Shown here piece after piece: positions 10,917 through 21,244 of a DNA stretch of 22,923 bases. Under the pieces are notes generated by a model. It was not told where the DNA came from, ran no database searches, and saw only the letters and a program-made list of their open reading frames with translations. Position numbers and translations under genes: made by a program. Source of the stretch: Lingula anatina (Eukaryota > Brachiopoda > Lingulata > Lingulida > Lingulidae); the NCBI RefSeq assembly GCF_001039355.2, contig NW_019776081.1:82408-105330 (forward strand), written 5' to 3'. Positions within the stretch are counted from its first letter, which is position 1; each line of letters opens with the position of its first letter.

Positions 10917-11154
10917 TGCTAACCTCGTTTTCACTCTCATAATCGTGATTGCTTGAAGTTGGGGAATTCCGTAATGACGTATTCACAGTCTCGCTGTCGT
11001 TTTTGAAAGCATCTAGCTTTCGTTTGCGCGCCGGGTTTTGACGAAGTATAGGAAATGCTGTCTGTTTCGTTTCACTTATATATTACGTCTTGCGATTTTG
11101 CGCAGTTGACGCTTCCGGGAGAAAACGTGATGCACGTGGATCATCAAGCTGCAT
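10917..11154 (-). CDS. Candidate first exon of an unrecognised gene, interrupted by an in-frame TAA
   Basis: On the minus strand an ATG at 11154-11152 opens 23 codons (MQLDDPRASRFLPEAS...) to a TAA at 11085-11083. The same frame then stays open for 55 codons, to a strong donor AGCA|GTAAGG (10916 onward). The second part has protein-like composition, with a basic patch PARKRKLDAFK that resembles a nuclear localisation signal, then Ser/Asn/Glu-rich sequence. CG dinucleotides are dense, and an ETS-type CTTCCGG lies at 11112-11118, so this may be a gene's 5' end. The phase fits the candidate exon at 5663-5723. The stop may be real (making the ATG part a 5' UTR uORF), an error, or a mark of a dead gene. 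Confidence 0.4.
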
Positions 11155-11394
11155 GGAGAACTTTTTAAACAATTCAAAACGCCAAGNAATCTTTCTTCAA
11201 TCAAGAAATATAGTAAAAAATTAGTATTATTGGTAGAATAACACTGACTATAATTACTAACTCCACTTACACACTCAGAACATGTGTCACATAAGCAAGA
11301 AAATGTGAAATCATTATAATCCTATTAACAATCTATGAGAAACGGCTATGAGCAAGACCTGTGGTCAACTCCCAAAGCTAAAGACAAAATTAAC

Positions 11395-11400
11395 TTTATT
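11395..11400 (-). terminator. Poly-A signal of the four-exon membrane-protein gene
   Basis: AATAAA on the minus strand, about 56 bases after the stop codon at 11458-11456, in the sequence GGAATAAAGTT. The duplicate at 10246-10719 has AATAAT at the matching place. Confidence 0.7.
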
Positions 11401-11455
11401 CCAACATAACTGTGAAATGAGGAGTCTTAAAATGAACACAAAATAAACTGTCTCC

Positions 11456-13686
11456 TTACATGTCATCATACTGGGGCTCATCTTCCAGGTTCTGCAGCAC
11501 AGTATCACCAGTGTCCTCTCTGTCATAGCACCTGATATTGTACATTGCTACATCATATATGCCATTCACAAGGAATGTTCCTATATTGACAAGGAGGCTG
11601 GAGAGGAAGATGCCTCTATCAAGCTGAATGACACCAACAGCATTGAGAAGGGTACTGGTAAGCAGCATGTTTGCAAACATGTAGTTCAAGGTGCTGTTAA
11701 ACCACAGAAGGACAGGGGCTAACTTCAAGCTGAAACAGCATGTCCATCCATGACAGGACCACAAATACAGAAGGCAAGTTTGCAGTCCAAACCTGAAAAA
11801 TATTTTAATAAATTAAAAATTATATCAAATATCAAAATACGGATATTTTACATGAAAATTACTACAACTACATTCCATGTTGAAGAAAAACTGAATACTG
11901 CATTAAAAAATCAGAATATGTGTCATTATTATTATTATTATTATCTTTCATATTTTATTTGTTGATAACTTGTAAAAGCAGACATTTCAAAGTACATCAT
12001 ATGCTTATTTATCAATTGTGAGAAAGTCTCTAACTTACCTGTAGTTCTTACAAGACTCCAAAGTGGTGTATCCCACTGTGAGGCATCCATTGCTGCTGAA
12101 GTGGGATTCACAGCCAGATACTGTATCATATACTGTTATGTCCAGCACATTCCTTCAATGAAAGAAAAATAATAATAATAATTCATTCAAATATCTTTAT
12201 ACAACACATTTAACAATCAATATTTCAAATAAATCTGGGCTTCCATCCATCTAAACTGAGAAGCTAGCTAACAGTTTTTTTTTCAAAAATACATAAGAGT
12301 ATGTTAAATTGGCATTGAACTTCATCTGAATATGTAAAAATATCTGCTATAAATAACATAACAATATGAATATAAGTTAAACTACAGATGCATCCAAGGT
12401 ATTCAAGACACAAAGCATATTTCAGAACAATGACAAAAATCATCTTCATTTAATTTGCAGAACTTTCTTTGTACAGGTCCAATAGTGTAAATATGTTTGT
12501 GATGTTCCAGTTTGTATTTTTAAAATTACCATTGAGCTCCTGGTCTATCACTGATGTACACCACAACCTTCTTCAGTTTTCCCAGGGACTCTGAGTTTAA
12601 AATAAAAAAGATTCACTATAATGATTAAATGTTAGTGTGTTGTTTTTGAGTACAACATGCATCAAATATAACAGAGTTGTAGTTTAATTCTAAGAATAAA
12701 TTTAGTTAATGCATAACAATACCATAAGAACCCTGTTTTACAAATCACCAAGAATTCTTGCACTAACTCTCTTTGAACATGCTCTGCACTTAACTTTATG
12801 ATAAAAAGTCAACATAACTGAGTTAACATGATACTTTAAGTAATAGTAATCATATATAATATAGCCACTGACTGAGATGAACAGCAAACTGCGACCTGAT
12901 GTTTCAGTTAAGACTGTACATGCTGAATTGAATGTAATAAAGTAAATGTAATAAAGTAAAAAACTCTATATGACATGTGTACGCTATAGACACTAGTGTA
13001 AACGCTCTGCTGTTTTCTGTAGATGAAATCTCTCCTTGGACACTGATCGAAATAACAAAGTTACAGGTGGACTATAAAGGTACACTGTATCAGGTAACGC
13101 ACTTCATTATAGAAAAAACGCTCATTATAACGCGAAGATTTGGATTTTTTCATTTGAACTATAGGCCTATATCTATACGTACAGAAAGAAACTGTCAAAT
13201 TTGAGAAGTGCTNTTGTTAGTTTGTTCATAGAAGTAGAGAACTTTGGTTGAGCCTTTTTGAAGGCAAAAGCTAGCAAAGAAAAGAAAGGATGTAGCTTTA
13301 AAATGGAAAGCAAGGAAGCAACCAAGGGCAAAGAAAAGTATAGGAAGCACGATTAATTTAAATTAATATAAAAAAAAATAGTGAAAGTAGGGTCTAATGA
13401 ATTAGTCTCAAACAAAAGAAAACAATAACACGAAGTAAGATGCTGAATGCATGGAATTTTGACAAACCAAATTTGAAGAAAAAAAAAAAAACTTCACAAT
13501 GTGTGCTAAATGAATGGTGAAAAAACATTAGTTCCCCGTGAGTTGTTTTAATGTATATCACCTGCTTTGTAAACTAAAAAGGTGCAAAAGAGTTACATAA
13601 GTCTATAGTTTGATGATATACTTACCTCCATGGAGAGGTTGCATGAGTAGCAACATCAACAAAACTTTGATCTTCAAGTTCTTCAT
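11456..13686 (-). CDS. Four-exon gene for a 190-residue signal-peptide protein with hydrophobic C-terminal segments
   Basis: Spliced from the minus strand: exon 1 13686-13626, exon 2 12590-12530, exon 3 12152-12039, exon 4 11792-11456. Donors are GTAAGT, GTAATT and GTAAGT; acceptors end CTCAG, TTGAAG and TTTTTCAG. All phases fit: the codons split by introns give Glu, Trp and Arg. Residues 1-20 (MKNLKIKVLLMLLLMQPLHG) look like a signal peptide, so the protein should enter the secretory pathway. Residues 21-79 are a short polar domain with three Cys (SGCESHF, NGCLTV, ESCKNY). From about residue 82 to 163 come Cys-rich and hydrophobic stretches (LYLW, APVLLWF, MLLTSTLLNAVGVI, FLSSLLVNIGTFLV), possibly two or three membrane passes, with an NST glycosylation site at 111. 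The tail is acidic and ends QYDDM. I do not recognise the family. Introns are 1035, 377 and 246 bases. Confidence 0.75.
13213..13213. other. Single N within intron 1
   Basis: One of five single N positions in the window (others 2867, 10092, 11187, 19824). The flanks show no duplication here. It lies in the 1035-base first intron of the minus-strand gene, so the intron length is uncertain. Confidence 0.9.
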
Positions 13687-13930
13687 ACTGGCAATTTTTT
13701 ATATGTTCTCCCTGTATCAAATAATATGAAGCCGTGTACAACAAACACGTATATTTAAAAAAGAAGTCGCGATTCAGCGAATAAACGAGAAATTATCGAT
13801 ATTTCAAACAATTTGGACGGAGTTGACTTTGACTTCCGCCCAAATCTCACAAATATCTGTTGCTAATTGACGTCACAGACACAATCAGCTCACGTGACCA
13901 TTGTGCTGTGCTGGGATGTGCGGTTGTGAT
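13687..13930 (-). promoter_or_regulatory. Likely promoter of the membrane-protein gene: CRE and E-box palindromes
   Basis: Upstream of the ATG at 13686, a perfect CRE, TGACGTCA, lies at 13868-13875. A palindromic E-box, TCACGTGA, lies at 13890-13897, 14 bases further. TGACGTCA is the CREB/ATF site. GTCACGTGA fits the M-box/CLEAR type bound by MITF/TFE factors, which often control lysosomal genes. CG density also rises here. Position relative to the start of transcription is unknown because the 5' UTR cannot be delimited. Confidence 0.5.
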
Positions 13931-14014
13931 GTTAAAACAGCCAAATCGATAAAACAATAATAATTATAAATATCATTCACCTTGAAGGTTCACTGCACTA
14001 ATATCATTAATTAG

Positions 14015-14271
14015 CAGGGGCGGATCCAGGATTATTTGAAGAGGGTGTCCGCGGATGCGAAGTCGACCCCCCCCCCCTTTGGCGTGGGTTCGGGGCCTGC
14101 TGAAGATCCCCGAAAAAATGGTAGCTTTTGAGGGCGGACGGTGTCATCTGGTATTGATTAAAATTATGATTCAGCTAGTCAAAATTCTAATTTCAGGAGG
14201 GGATGATTGGTGCAATTTTTTACAGAAATCGAAAAGGGGGGGGGGGGGGGTAAGAGCCCCCTGAATAAAGG
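14015..14271 (+). mobile_element. hAT-like DNA transposon terminus and fragment
   Basis: CAGGGGCGGATCCAGG at 14015-14030 is a terminal motif common in non-autonomous hAT-type elements of invertebrates. C and G homopolymers follow (about 14068-14077 and 14236-14250), with GAGCCCCCTGAATAAAG near 14253-14269. No clean inverted partner or 8-bp target duplication is visible, so this is a remnant with one recognisable end. Confidence 0.5.
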
Positions 14272-14816
14272 TTAGACATGAATCTCAGCAATATTATTAT
14301 TACTTAAATACACATGTGAATCCTGCACATGTGCGCACACACACGCGCGCACTGATATATGCACACTATATTGCAGAGCACAATTTAGCCTTTGACACAA
14401 GAGCTCCGAGAACTGGAGTAGTTTTCATTGGATGTCAACGTAAGCGACGCAGATGTGTCAACCTCATCCACCAGATCCAAAGGCGTTCCAAAATGAGCCC
14501 AACACACTTAAAAATATGTCATACAAAGTTTAAATATCTCTACTGAGTACGTAAAATTCAACAAGTATGTAAAAGTCAAGATTTCGTTGCTGTCAGTCAC
14601 AAGCAGGTACCTCTGTCTAAACGGCCTTGACCTATAATCATATTATTTGACTTGAGTCTATGCCAATCTAAGTGTGCATATATTTAATTTTATTTCTTCA
14701 CCATGATTTTCTGTCGCAAAAGATGTCCTAAATAAATAAATAACCACACTAGAATGACTTTATTTTATAGTTTGATATGAGTGTGGTTTGTGTGACTGCA
14801 TTGAGGTGGGTAACGT
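14272..14816. other. Non-coding stretch
   Basis: A short alternating CA/CG run (about 14335-14351) is the only distinct structure. The frame at 14316-14546 has no recognisable features. Confidence 0.5.
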
Positions 14817-15100
14817 GACAAGTGGGTCGAGTCCATTCTATTTGAGGAGTTACAGGTAGGACGAGTCCATTCTATTTGAGGGGTGACAGGTAGGGCGAGC
14901 CTATTCCATTTGAGGGGTGGCAGGTGGGGTGAGTCCATTTCAACTGAGGGGTGACAGGTGAGGCGAGTCAATTCCATTTGAGGGGTGGCAGGTGGGGCGA
15001 GTCCATTCCATCTGAAGGGGTGACAGGAGGGACGAGTTCATTTCATCTGAGGGGTGACAGGTGGGGCGATTCCATTCTTTTTGAGGGGTGACAGGTGAGG
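14817..15100. repeat. 34-bp minisatellite, about 8.3 units
   Basis: Units follow GACAGGTGGGGCGAGTCC then ATTCCATTTGAGGGGT, with 10-25 percent variation, for example ATCTGA, AACTGA or TTTTGA near the end. The array stops where the large repeat copy 2 begins. Base 1-30 of the window is one more, diverged unit at the head of copy 1, so the minisatellite belongs with the repeat. The minus-strand frame at 14765-14977 is a translation of the array. Confidence 0.95.
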
Positions 15101-17639
15101 AGCGCATACACGTAAAATCACCACAAAATTACATTATAATGTCCGTGCAATTAACTTTATAAAATATATTTTTCTAAATATATTGTGTTAGCAAAGTTTT
15201 GAGGGGATATAAACTTGTATCATGCAGAAATAATCATTAAATTATTGGTCTCAAAATTTGCTTTTCCCCAATTTCATATAAATATAACCTTTTTGTCGGT
15301 ACATTTGGGACCGTGTGGAAATAAATCTACGTCACAAAACTAAATTAAGGGATCAATATATTTAAAACTTTTTTTTTTGGAAGAAGCAAATTTCAACTGT
15401 TGCCATTTCAAGTGTGTCTCTCAAATTTCTCATTTTTTTCGTTTTAATTTTAATTAGAAGTATTCATATGATAAGAAGATCGTGAAATTTGAATCAATTT
15501 TCTGCAACAATAACCAGAATCCTTCAAAAAACTGAGAGAATGATATCCAGAAGAACGTACTCATTTATTCCAAGAGATATAAAAAACTATCTAACTACAG
15601 AATAAAATACAGAATAGCTTTTCAAAAAGCAAAATCGTAAATTCACACATATTGTATTTATAAATGTGGGCTGTTGGAAAATCTTGAACGTGTATTCTTA
15701 AAATGATCAAACTCAATAATTTACAAAATACTAGGAATATTTACAAACTTTTTAAAAAAACTTTTGGTTTTAGATATCTTCTGTTTCTGCAGAAATCAAC
15801 AATCCCAAACACAATATTTACAGATCAGTTTTAGCGGATTAAATTCGAAAGTACTCAAACAGTTATCATACCTTTATTATTACCACTATTTTTATTGACA
15901 TTATTTCATACCAAAGTAAAAGAAACAAGCAATGACAAACTTATCTATTCAGCTTTTATAAAAATGCAATAGTTGCATGAATTTGCGTTTGGTTCCAGAA
16001 AGTGAATGAAAGGCTTGGTTGCTAGCAGGCGGGTGTTGCGCAGTACTCAGTATCTCAGCGGACTTCTGAAATGAGAAAGTAATGTAATGCAATATTTGAC
16101 TAAACGGGCAGACTCGGAAAATACAACAATGCATTTTACATCAAAATGAAGAGGGCGCTTGAGGGAATTTACTGACTTGTCCGATGTTCAGGCTCAGATA
16201 GCACCCCTCAAAAAACCAATCTACATCGTGGTGACCTTACGCCAAAATTAAGATCTGAGGTTATTGATAAAGATATTTGAGATATCTTGCTTTGAAAAAA
16301 TAAACATTGAAAACAATTCTTTAATGCGTGGAGGTTATTGCTAGAGACTTTAATTTATTTTACCTACTATTCAATGTTGTAATATCTAAAATCGCTATGC
16401 AACACGCGTTTGTGCGCCATATTTTGACCATAAAATTGACGTACACGTTGATAGGGCACACTTGTCTTTGGACCGAAAGCTCAGAACTGTGACAAGTACA
16501 GTATTATCATCTACATTAGTCCGCGATTTTTGTGGTAATATTCCCATTTACTTTCATGCTGGCTAATATTCTGGGTGACATAAAAGAAACGACAGGCAAA
16601 ACATAACAAAGAATCGCAACATAAATACTTGTCGTAATTTTCCTTGCATTCTTTCACGCTTTTTACTGACTAAGATTTCTGAAGAAAAAGTGATACTTAC
16701 GAAACATTCATTGACCAGTGTCTTCTCCTTATAAAAGCTTGACCTTGCAACTGTATCACTCTTGCTGTTGCGTCTTCACCCTGATGTGTCCTACTGCCTA
16801 GTGAGCATTAGGGGAAGACAGCCCGCACTACTACGAGCAACTTATTGTTATGCAAATTACAGACAGGTATGGCCCATTTTAGGTGAGGGACTGTGGCTAA
16901 AACTGTTCACGAATGTTCAGGGTCAAACACACGTACATGAAGATTTGACTGTGGTCCACTTGTTAAAATACACCACTTTATTTCACAAATATTGCGCATG
17001 CGTCTTCCATCATGTAGTTTAATAATTCTTTGATACATTACATAACTCAACACCAGGGAAAGAGGGTGAATGTTGATATTTTTTATCGATCAGTAGGCGT
17101 ACCTATAATCCTGTTGTTGATATAATGGAATGGATAAATCCTAGTCCCGTTCGGATCCAAGTGCCAATATCAAATAAATAAATAAATAAATACCGAGAAG
17201 CCTGTGTACCAACATGTTATGGGCCAAACAATACGATATTTTATAGCAATAATGACTCTAATCGGTAGAAATAGTCATGGGCGAAACAAGACGGGCCACT
17301 GTCGGGATAACGTTGCCTGGCGGATCAAGATTTTATTTATTTATTTATTTATTTTTGCAAATATTGTTGAAATACTTATTTGTTGTTTAGTGTTGCATAT
17401 TTGGGGACAAAATCTTAGTAGTTCGGGAATGTTATCATAGTGTTTTTATGCATGCGTTAGATTAAGTTGGGGGTCAGTTTTCATCGGCAACAGACAACAA
17501 ACAAGAGTATATGGTTTTTATCAACTCAATAATATCAAAAGGGTCGAGGCTGGGAAGATCCGAGATGAGCGTTTCATGTTTATTTTTATCTTATTCTTGT
17601 TTGGGAAAGTCAAAACTGGAGGATACTGACAGTGTGTTT

Positions 17640-17780
17640 GGGGGGGGGGGGGGGCTGCGTGCGGGTATTGGGGGGGGGGGGGCAGTGGGGGATGGTCCAA
17701 AAAAGATAATATGGAAGACTGACACAAAATATCTCTGGATCCGGTCCCGACATAAGAAAACCCTTCGTCGCCCAACCCGA

Positions 17781-17848
<68 letters not shown>
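17640..17848. repeat. G runs plus (TC)n(CA)n microsatellite in copy 2
   Basis: Two G homopolymers (about 17640-17654 and 17670-17681), then (TC)n at 17785-17819 and (CA)n to 17848. Equivalent to 2841-3019 in copy 1, but with a purer TC tract. Frames at 17511-17878 are low-complexity artefacts. Confidence 0.9.
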
Positions 17849-17851
<3 letters not shown>

Positions 17852-18355
17852 TAGATAAACAAGTAAATGAATAAACAAACAAAAATGTAATTCTGTTTCT
17901 TTTCTTTCGAAATTTTTTTCTTCAGTGTTTAGAAAAGAAACACTTAGGTTTTTTAGACTTCTGTTTTAAAGTTTGCTTTGGCTACATAAAATTAGAAATG
18001 ACACCAAAACATTTTAGATTTATTAATGCTACAAATAGTCTGTCATTTTTTTTTCATAATAAGACTATTCAGAGGAAATATGTTATTCTGGCACGATCGA
18101 TTTCGTTTAGCTCATCAACTGAGATGTACATAATCTGATTGAGTTTCATTTCATTTATTTATTACCTTGGTCTCTTGAGGACCATCAGTCTTGTACTGGT
18201 ACAAATGTTACAACGACTATAGTTACAACAACTATAGGGTTATTACAAAGAATAATTATAATAGTAATAATCGCAATCATAATCATCATAACAATAATAA
18301 TAGTACCTGTAGTAAATTAAATACATGAGTACTTAAATAAATAAACTACTTGAAT

Positions 18356-18424
18356 AAATCAAATTAAATCAAATTGAATCAAATGAGATCAAATTGGATC
18401 AAATTAGATCAAATTAGATTAGAT
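18356..18424. repeat. 10-bp tandem repeat, consensus ATCAAATTAG
   Basis: About seven units of ATCAAATTAG and close variants (ATTGA, ATGAG, ATTGG), next to the LINE stop codon, within the element's 3' UTR. Confidence 0.85.
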
Positions 18425-18847
18425 CTCATGCCGAAGCCTTCCTGCTTGGCTAAGATATCGTGCCAGGTTACATAATACTTTCTTACTGGAAGAATTTAGC
18501 AGGAGAACCAATTTGAATACCGAGGGTCTATTACAGTAGAAAGGTTTGATGAACCTTTTTCTTAAATCTAAATATCTAGAGCAACCCAGTATAAAGTGGA
18601 ATTCGTCCTCCACATCATTGCAATAGGAACATTTTCTTTGTGAAATATGGATTTTACTGTATCTGCCCGTTTCAATTGCAAGTTTATGGGATGATAATCT
18701 TATTTTACTAATCATTTTCTTAAACTGGAGCGGGATTGGTTTTGTAAGATAAGTTTGAATAGTAACACGGTCGATGAGGTGTCTATAGAGCCAGCACTTT
18801 CTCGAGTCGTTAATCTCTGACAATATAGCTTGTTGTTTAATATCCAT
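18419..18847 (-). pseudogene. C-terminal fragment of a LINE reverse transcriptase polyprotein (142 codons)
   Basis: The frame is open over 142 codons and ends in LRHEI. It contains RLSSHKLAIETGRYSK, followed by a Cys/His knuckle C73-x2-C76-x7-H84-x4-C89 (CSYC, EDEFHF, GC). Then come LRKRFI, RPSVFKLVLLLN and a NLARYL-like helix. This arrangement is typical of the region C-terminal to the reverse transcriptase in animal LINE ORF2 proteins. The catalytic domain and everything upstream are missing, so it is a dead-on-arrival copy. The open frame suggests insertion more recent than the LINE at 19070. Confidence 0.85.
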
Positions 18848-19069
18848 TAGTGTTTGATATACTAGAGATACAATAATTTTTTTATCATAATTACTTGGAT
18901 AGTGAAAACTACATCACTACATCTATATGATAAGGGTACAAATATGGATCCCAATCCCAGGTAGGTGACCCGGGTTTACTACAGTCACAATCTTTCTTCC
19001 AAATGAATGCAGTATTTATTATTAGCACAAAAAGTTAAAGCATGCTGACGTTCATTACTCACGCTTTAA

Positions 19070-19823
19070 AAATTCTAACATTAGGGATGAGGCAATGAAA
19101 GTAGATGATACAGACTCGTAACTGATAACAACGAGAGCGCATGTAGAAAGTTCATTGAATCTGTTGTTGAGCGGTGCAAGGGTAATGATCTTATTTTGAA
19201 CATAAGTAAAACCAAGGAAATGATAGTAGATTTCAGACGGTATCAAAATGTAAAAACATCCCTACATATAGAGCATACTGTAGTTACGATAGCAGAGCAG
19301 TTCAAACTCCTAGGAATTCATATGAATAGTAAACTTACTTGGAATGACAACATCGAGAGGAGCGCAAGAAACCAAGACAAAGACTGTACTTTTTAAGATC
19401 ATTGGGAACTTTTACAGATAGTGAGACCCTTTTAATTAACTTTTATACATGTATCTTTGAGAGTATTTTAACGTTTGAAGCATCTGGTGCTTCACTTTCA
19501 GGCTTACAGTGGAGTAACGAAAAAAAATCACAATGTTATTAACGCCGCCAGTAAAATAATTGAGCTAAATTTCCCCCAACTGGATGGTATCAGGAAAGAC
19601 AGAATGGAGAAAACAACAAGACGCATTATGGGGATCCCACCCAGTCAGCAAATTCTTTTTTAATTCTTACCAAGCAATACCAGACTGCCGACTTTTAAGG
19701 GGAGAAAACGGTTTTAAGCAGTTTTTGTCTCTGTATTATCTAATATTAATTCCACTTTTACGCCTACTTCATAAATATTTTACTGTCCAGTTCTTTTTTC
19801 ATTTTTATCAATCCAATGAAATC
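19070..19823 (+). mobile_element. Decayed LINE 3' end, copy 2
   Basis: Same fragment as 3505-4234. Motif C survives as VDDT (19101-19112), then a frame break. The frame then gives FIESVVERCKGNDLILNISK, KEMIVDFRR, FKLLGIHMNSKLTWN and, in another frame, FLRSLGTFTDSETLL. NAASKIIELNFPQ and RKDRMEKTTRRIM follow, then HPVSKFF. Together these are the end of the palm, the thumb and the C-terminal block of a CR1/L2/Rex-like reverse transcriptase. It keeps FKLLGIH, which copy 1 has lost. The 3' tail is cut by the N at 19824. Confidence 0.85.
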
Positions 19824-19824
19824 N

Positions 19825-20650
19825 GTTGACCTTACGCCAAAATTAAGATCTGAGATTATTAATAAAGATATTTGAGATATCTTGCTTTGAAAAAATAAAC
19901 ATTGAAAACAATTCTTTAATTCGTGGAGGTTATTACTAAGGACGTTAATTTATTTTACCTACTATTCAATGTTGTAATATCTAAAATCGCTATGCAACAC
20001 TCGTTTGTGCGCCATATTTTGACCATAAAATTGATGTACACGTTGATAGGGCACACTTGTCTTTGGACCAAAAGCTCAGAACTGTGACAAGTACAGTATT
20101 ATCATCTAAATTAGTCCGTGATCTTTGTAGTAATATTCCCATCTACTTATTTGCTAGCTAATATTATGAGTGACATAAAAGAAACGACAGGCAAATCATA
20201 ACAAAGAATCATAACATAATTACTTGTACTTTTTCTTGCATTCTTTAACGCTTTTTATACCTACTGACAGAGGTAATTGAAGAAAAAAAGTGATACTTAC
20301 GGAACATGCACTTGTTTCTTCGTCTCATAAAAGCTTGACCTTGCAACTGTACCACACTTGCTGTTGCGTCTTCACCCTGATGTGTCCTACTGCCTAGTGA
20401 GCATTGGGGAAGACAGCTCGCACTACGATGAGCAACTTATTGTTATGCAAATTACAGACAGGTATGGCCCATTTTAGGTGAGGGACTGTGGCTGAAACTG
20501 TTCACGAATGTTCACTGCCAAAATCATGTATATGAAGATTTGTTGTTAAAATACACCATTTTATTCCACAAATATAGCGCATGCGTCTTTCATCATGCGG
20601 TTTGATTCAACACTTCCAAAAAATTCAACGCCAGGGAAAGAGAATGTTGA
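19825..20650. repeat. Large dispersed repeat, copy 3 (partial)
   Basis: Starts immediately after the N at 19824 and aligns with 16231-17070 of copy 2 and about 1187-1955 of copy 1. It shares with copy 2 the block GAACTGTGACAAGTACAG onward that copy 1 lacks. A 12-base deletion and several substitutions separate it from the others. It ends at GTTGAT, where a hAT-like terminus begins. Confidence 0.9.
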
Positions 20651-20684
20651 TAGTGGCGGATTTAGAGGGGGCCAGGGAGGTCGT
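20651..20684 (+). mobile_element. hAT-like terminus (TAGTGGCGGATTTAGAGG)
   Basis: The AGTGGCGGAT start resembles the CAGTGGCGGATCCAG termini of hAT-type elements and coincides with the end of repeat copy 3. A second terminus, in the opposite orientation, ends at 22337. The 8 bases outside the two do not match, so they are not shown to bound one element. Confidence 0.4.
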
Positions 20685-20918
20685 GACCCCCTCTTCGGTT
20701 TCTGAAAAAAATATACTAACATTCCCCTCTTGTTTTGATTGTTTTCAATTGAGGCTTACTGTCTGGTAACTCTCAGATTTAGGTTGATGATTTTGAGTTT
20801 CTATGACCCCCTCTTCGGTTTCTGAAAAAATTACACTAATATTCCCCTCTTGTTTTGATTTTTTTCAATTGAGGCTTACTGTCTGGTAACTCTCAGATTT
20901 AGGTTGATGATTTTGAGT
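20685..20918. repeat. 120-bp tandem duplication, two units
   Basis: GACCCCCTCTTCGGTTTCTG at 20685 recurs at 20805, and about 114 bases match with very few differences (for example TATACTAAC versus TACACTAAT). Linkers after each unit differ. The near-identity suggests a recent duplication, or a replication or assembly event. Confidence 0.95.
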
Positions 20919-21213
20919 AACAGCAAGCTGACTTCAAGTAGTAGACCTAGTAGTTAAAATAGAATAAAGAAAAAATATAAGGTCACAAATCGCAAAGAGA
21001 TATTATAGGGAAAGATGATGACGAATTTTCCGTTTTGAAAAAGAAATTAAAAATAGGGCCTAATGCAATAGGCGATTAAGGACAACAGTACCAAAAATGC
21101 GATCAAAATCCATTTCCGGCTATATTTTGCTTGTTATACCTTTAAAAATTAATAACTACAGGGTTACTACTTAATACTTTGTTGTTTTTGCATGGGGGCA
21201 CGTACGCGCGCTC

Positions 21214-21244
<31 letters not shown>

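Larger units (their letters stand above)
18151..18915 (-). mobile_element. 5'-truncated LINE inserted into copy 2, minus strand
   Basis: Copy 1 has the uninterrupted sequence GAGTTTCATTACGTC at 3321-3335. In copy 2 the same flanks (to 18150 and from about 18916) are separated by this insert. In element orientation it reads: protein-coding end (18847-18419), a 10-bp tandem repeat, a 3' UTR containing CCAAGGTAATAAATAAATG, and the tail at 18151. A 5'-truncated element with an A-rich tail is the normal outcome of target-primed insertion. The target duplication is short and unclear (CATTAC-like on both sides). Confidence 0.8.
15091..19823. repeat. Large dispersed repeat, copy 2
   Basis: Aligns with 1 to about 4234 in the same orientation. 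Main differences: a LINE insertion of about 765 bases at 18151; a block of about 90 bases at 16487-16577 that copy 1 lacks (copy 1 has GGCCCCGTAACTCG there) but copy 3 shares; and varied lengths of microsatellites. It ends at the N at 19824, in the middle of the LINE 3' end. Confidence 0.9.

Noticed and set aside
14765-14977. Repetitive minus-strand frame with ECTRLTC-like units.
   Set aside because: Period 34 is not a multiple of three and the frame is simply the minisatellite read through.
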